The translations under genes and the position numbers were made by a program. Shown here one piece after another: positions 10,035 through 12,190 of a stretch of 12,190 nt of DNA. Source of the DNA: Steroidobacteraceae bacterium. Lineage in GTDB: Bacteria > Pseudomonadota > Gammaproteobacteria > Steroidobacterales > Steroidobacteraceae. The DNA lies in contig JAJTCR010000009.1 in assembly GCA_021325695.1 (NCBI GenBank), positions 1-12,190 of the forward strand, given 5' to 3'. Position 1 is the stretch's first letter; every line of letters begins with the position of its first letter. The notes beneath the pieces were generated by a model. It did no database searches. It was given only the letters and a program-made list of their open reading frames with translations, and had not been told where the DNA came from.

Positions 10035-12190
10035 GTGGCCGCGAGAACGAACTTGAACACTGCGGACATCGACGCGCTCGTCCAGGCGCGTCACCCCGCG
10101 CCGCGCTCGCTGCTGGGCTACCACGAGTTTCCCCGTCGCACCGGCGACGACCCGGTCTGCGTGGTGCGCGTGCTCGAGCCGGACGCGCTTTCCGTCCAGG
10201 TGTTGTCGGACGGCGACCCGGGGCCGGGGCTCGAGCTCAAGCGGGTCCACGAGGCAGGGCTGTTCGAAGGCCGCGTGCCATATCGTCGTCCGGTGCGGCC
10301 TTACCGGTTGCACGTGCGTTACCGCGACGGTGTCGAAGTCGACAAGCACGATGCTTATTACTTCGCGCCGCAGCTCACCGACTTCGACTTCTACCTGTTC
10401 GGCGAAGGCAACCACTGCTCCATCTACTACAAGCTCGGCGCGCACCCCTGCGAGCTCGACGGGCTGCGCGGCACCCGCTTTGCGGTGTGGGCGCCGAACG
10501 CGGCGCGCGTGAGCGTCGTCGGGGCGTTCAACTTCTGGGACGGCCGCAAGCACGCGATGCAGGTCCGCGGCAGCTCCGGCATCTGGGAGTTGTTCATTCC
10601 CGACGTCGCGCCCGGCACGATCTACAAGTACGAGATCCGCACGCGCGCCGGGCAGACGATCCTCAAGGCCGACCCGTACGGCTTCGCGATGGAACTGCGG
10701 CCCGGCAACGCCTCGATCGTCGCCGATCTCGACGGTTACGAGTGGCACGACGCGGCATGGCTCGACACGCGCGCGAAGGCCAATCACACCCGGCTGCCGA
10801 TCAATGTGTACGAAGTGCACCCGGGCAGCTGGCGGCGCGCATACGACCGCACGCCGCAGTTCCTCAACTGGCACGAACTCGCCGACGAGCTGATCCCGTA
10901 CGTCAGGGCGCAGGGTTACACGCACGTCGAGCTGATGGGCGTGGCGGAACATCCGTTCGACGGCTCCTGGGGCTACCAGGTCGTTGGCTACTACGCGCCG
11001 AGCGCCCGGTTCGGGTCGCCACACGATTTCATGCACTTCGTCGATCGCTGCCACGCGGCCGACCTCGGCGTGATCATCGACTGGGTCCCCGCGCACTTCC
11101 CGCGCGACGACCACGGCCTCGCACTGTTCGACGGCACCGCGCTGTACGAGCACGCCGACCCGCGCCTCGGCGAACACGCGGACTGGGGCACGAAGATCTT
11201 CAATTACGGCCGGCACGAGGTCCGCAACTTCCTGGTCGCCAATGCGCTGTACTGGCTAGATCGCTACCACGTCGACGGGCTGCGCGTGGATGCGGTGGCC
11301 TCGATGCTCTACCTCGATTACAGCCGCAAGACGGGCGAGTGGGTGCCGAACCGCTACGGCGGTCGCGAAAACCTCGAGGCGATCGAGTTCCTGCGGCAGC
11401 TCAACACCGCGATCGGCCGCGATTTTCCCGGCGTGATGACGTTCGCCGAGGAGTCGACCGCCTTCCCGGGCGTCACCCAGCCGGCGCACCTGGGCGGCCT
11501 CGGCTTCCACTTCAAGTGGAACATGGGCTGGATGAACGACACGCTGCGCTACGTCGAGCACGACCCGGTGCATCGCCGCTACCATCATTCGCTGGTGACG
11601 TTTTCGTTCGTCTACGCCTGGTCGGAGAAGTACGTGCTGCCGATTTCGCACGACGAGGTCGTGCACGGCAAGAAGTCGCTGCTCGACAAGATGCCGGGCG
11701 ACGAGTGGCAGAAGCGCGCGAACTACCGCTGGTTCCGTGCCTACATGACCGCGCACCCGGGCAAGAAGCTGCTGTTCATGGGCAGCGAGTTCGGGCAGTG
11801 GCACGAATGGCGCGACGAGCACTCGATCGACTGGCACCTGCTCGAGCAGCCGGTGCACCGCGCGTTGCTGCACCTGGACCGTGACCTCAACGGCATTTAC
11901 CGCGACTACCCGCAGTTCCACGCGAGCGACGCCGATCCGGCCGGCTTCGCCTGGGTCGAACTGCATGACGCCGACCAGAGCGTCTTCGCGTTCCTGCGCC
12001 GGTGCCCGGAGCAGCCGGAGCGCGCGCCGCTGCTCTGCGTCTTCAACTGCACCCCCGTGCCGCGGCACGATCATCGGCTCGGCGTGCCGGCCGCCGGCGC
12101 CTACCGCAAGATCCTCGACACCGACGCGGCGCGCTACGGCGGGTCCGACTACAACCGGCAGGATCGCGTCGTCTCGGAGCCAGCGCCATC
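10035..12190 (+). CDS. glgB: 1,4-alpha-glucan (glycogen) branching enzyme, partial at window end
   Basis: Cytoplasmic GH13 enzyme that cuts alpha-1,4 chains and re-attaches them by alpha-1,6 bonds, creating the branches of glycogen. I read this frame directly: 718 codons from GTG 10035 with no stop before the window edge. An N-terminal module spans about 15-115 (RHPAPRSLLGYHEFP), a CBM48 domain about 130-220 (FAVWAPNAARVSVVGAFNFW), the catalytic barrel about 240-600, and a C-terminal beta domain begins near 620. The catalytic triad is intact: nucleophile D419 in GLRVDAVASM, acid/base E472 in MTFAEEST, and D540 in PISHDEVVHGKKS, each 14 residues beyond E. coli D405, E458 and D526. By that offset about 24 residues are missing at the right. 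GTG 10035 is the furthest start consistent with the candidate -10; TTG 10053 is an alternative. Divergent from tupBCA, and partner of glgP. Confidence 0.97.
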   Translation, partial: MAARTNLNTADIDALVQARHPAPRSLLGYHEFPRRTGDDPVCVVRVLEPDALSVQVLSDGDPGPGLELKRVHEAGLFEGRVPYRRPVRPYRLHVRYRDGVEVDKHDAYYFAPQLTDFDFYLFGEGNHCSIYYKLGAHPCELDGLRGTRFAVWAPNAARVSVVGAFNFWDGRKHAMQVRGSSGIWELFIPDVAPGTIYKYEIRTRAGQTILKADPYGFAMELRPGNASIVADLDGYEWHDAAWLDTRAKANHTRLPINVYEVHPGSWRRAYDRTPQFLNWHELADELIPYVRAQGYTHVELMGVAEHPFDGSWGYQVVGYYAPSARFGSPHDFMHFVDRCHAADLGVIIDWVPAHFPRDDHGLALFDGTALYEHADPRLGEHADWGTKIFNYGRHEVRNFLVANALYWLDRYHVDGLRVDAVASMLYLDYSRKTGEWVPNRYGGRENLEAIEFLRQLNTAIGRDFPGVMTFAEESTAFPGVTQPAHLGGLGFHFKWNMGWMNDTLRYVEHDPVHRRYHHSLVTFSFVYAWSEKYVLPISHDEVVHGKKSLLDKMPGDEWQKRANYRWFRAYMTAHPGKKLLFMGSEFGQWHEWRDEHSIDWHLLEQPVHRALLHLDRDLNGIYRDYPQFHASDADPAGFAWVELHDADQSVFAFLRRCPEQPERAPLLCVFNCTPVPRHDHRLGVPAAGAYRKILDTDAARYGGSDYNRQDRVVSEPAP

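Noticed and set aside
10002..11216. A 404-codon minus-strand frame and a 465-codon plus-strand frame (10487-11884) over the right end
   Set aside because: Both are shadows of glgB, whose true frame runs to the window edge without a stop and carries the complete catalytic triad.

Overview
This is a GC-rich, densely packed chromosomal segment of a Gram-negative bacterium. Two Cys-lipidated proteins, proteins with Sec signal peptides and the gene families present point to a Proteobacterium. A GC-rich gammaproteobacterium (Xanthomonadales, Steroidobacter or Chromatiales-like) is my best guess, but I cannot fix the genus. There are no rRNA or tRNA genes, insertion sequences, CRISPR repeats or phage genes. 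No gene-free stretch exceeds about 150 bases, and every long reading frame is uninterrupted.

Left block (1-3210, minus strand) is a proteostasis operon read right to left. It starts with a small Hsp20/alpha-crystallin chaperone, overlaps by 4 bases (ATGA) into an ATP-dependent Lon protease, and ends after a 17-base gap with an exported protein of unknown function cut by the window edge. The region before the Hsp20 gene carries a candidate heat-shock (sigma-32 type) promoter.

Middle-left block (3308-7674, plus strand) holds a class I SAM-dependent methyltransferase, a two-part lipoprotein with an NTF2/SnoaL-like C-terminus, glycogen phosphorylase GlgP with a GTG start and good Shine-Dalgarno, and a small Ala/Asp/Glu-rich lipoprotein with heptad-like repeats.

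Middle-right block (7718-9938, minus strand) is a tightly coupled tungstate ABC transporter operon, tupB-tupC-tupA: permease, then ATPase, then periplasmic binding protein. Both junctions overlap by a few bases.

Right block (10035 to the end, plus strand) is the glycogen branching enzyme GlgB, missing only about its last two dozen residues at the window edge. GlgB builds the alpha-1,6 branches of glycogen and GlgP shortens the outer chains to glucose-1-phosphate, so the window holds two ends of a glycogen locus with a stress-type lipoprotein and a tungstate importer inserted between them.

Nothing here is a clearly new system; most of it is recognisable housekeeping or stress and metabolic machinery. 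The points most worth a second look are the coupled Hsp20-Lon unit with its promoter, the placement and gene order of the tungstate operon, the repeat-rich small lipoprotein with inverted repeats in its leader, and two apparent leaderless starts (methyltransferase and glgB).
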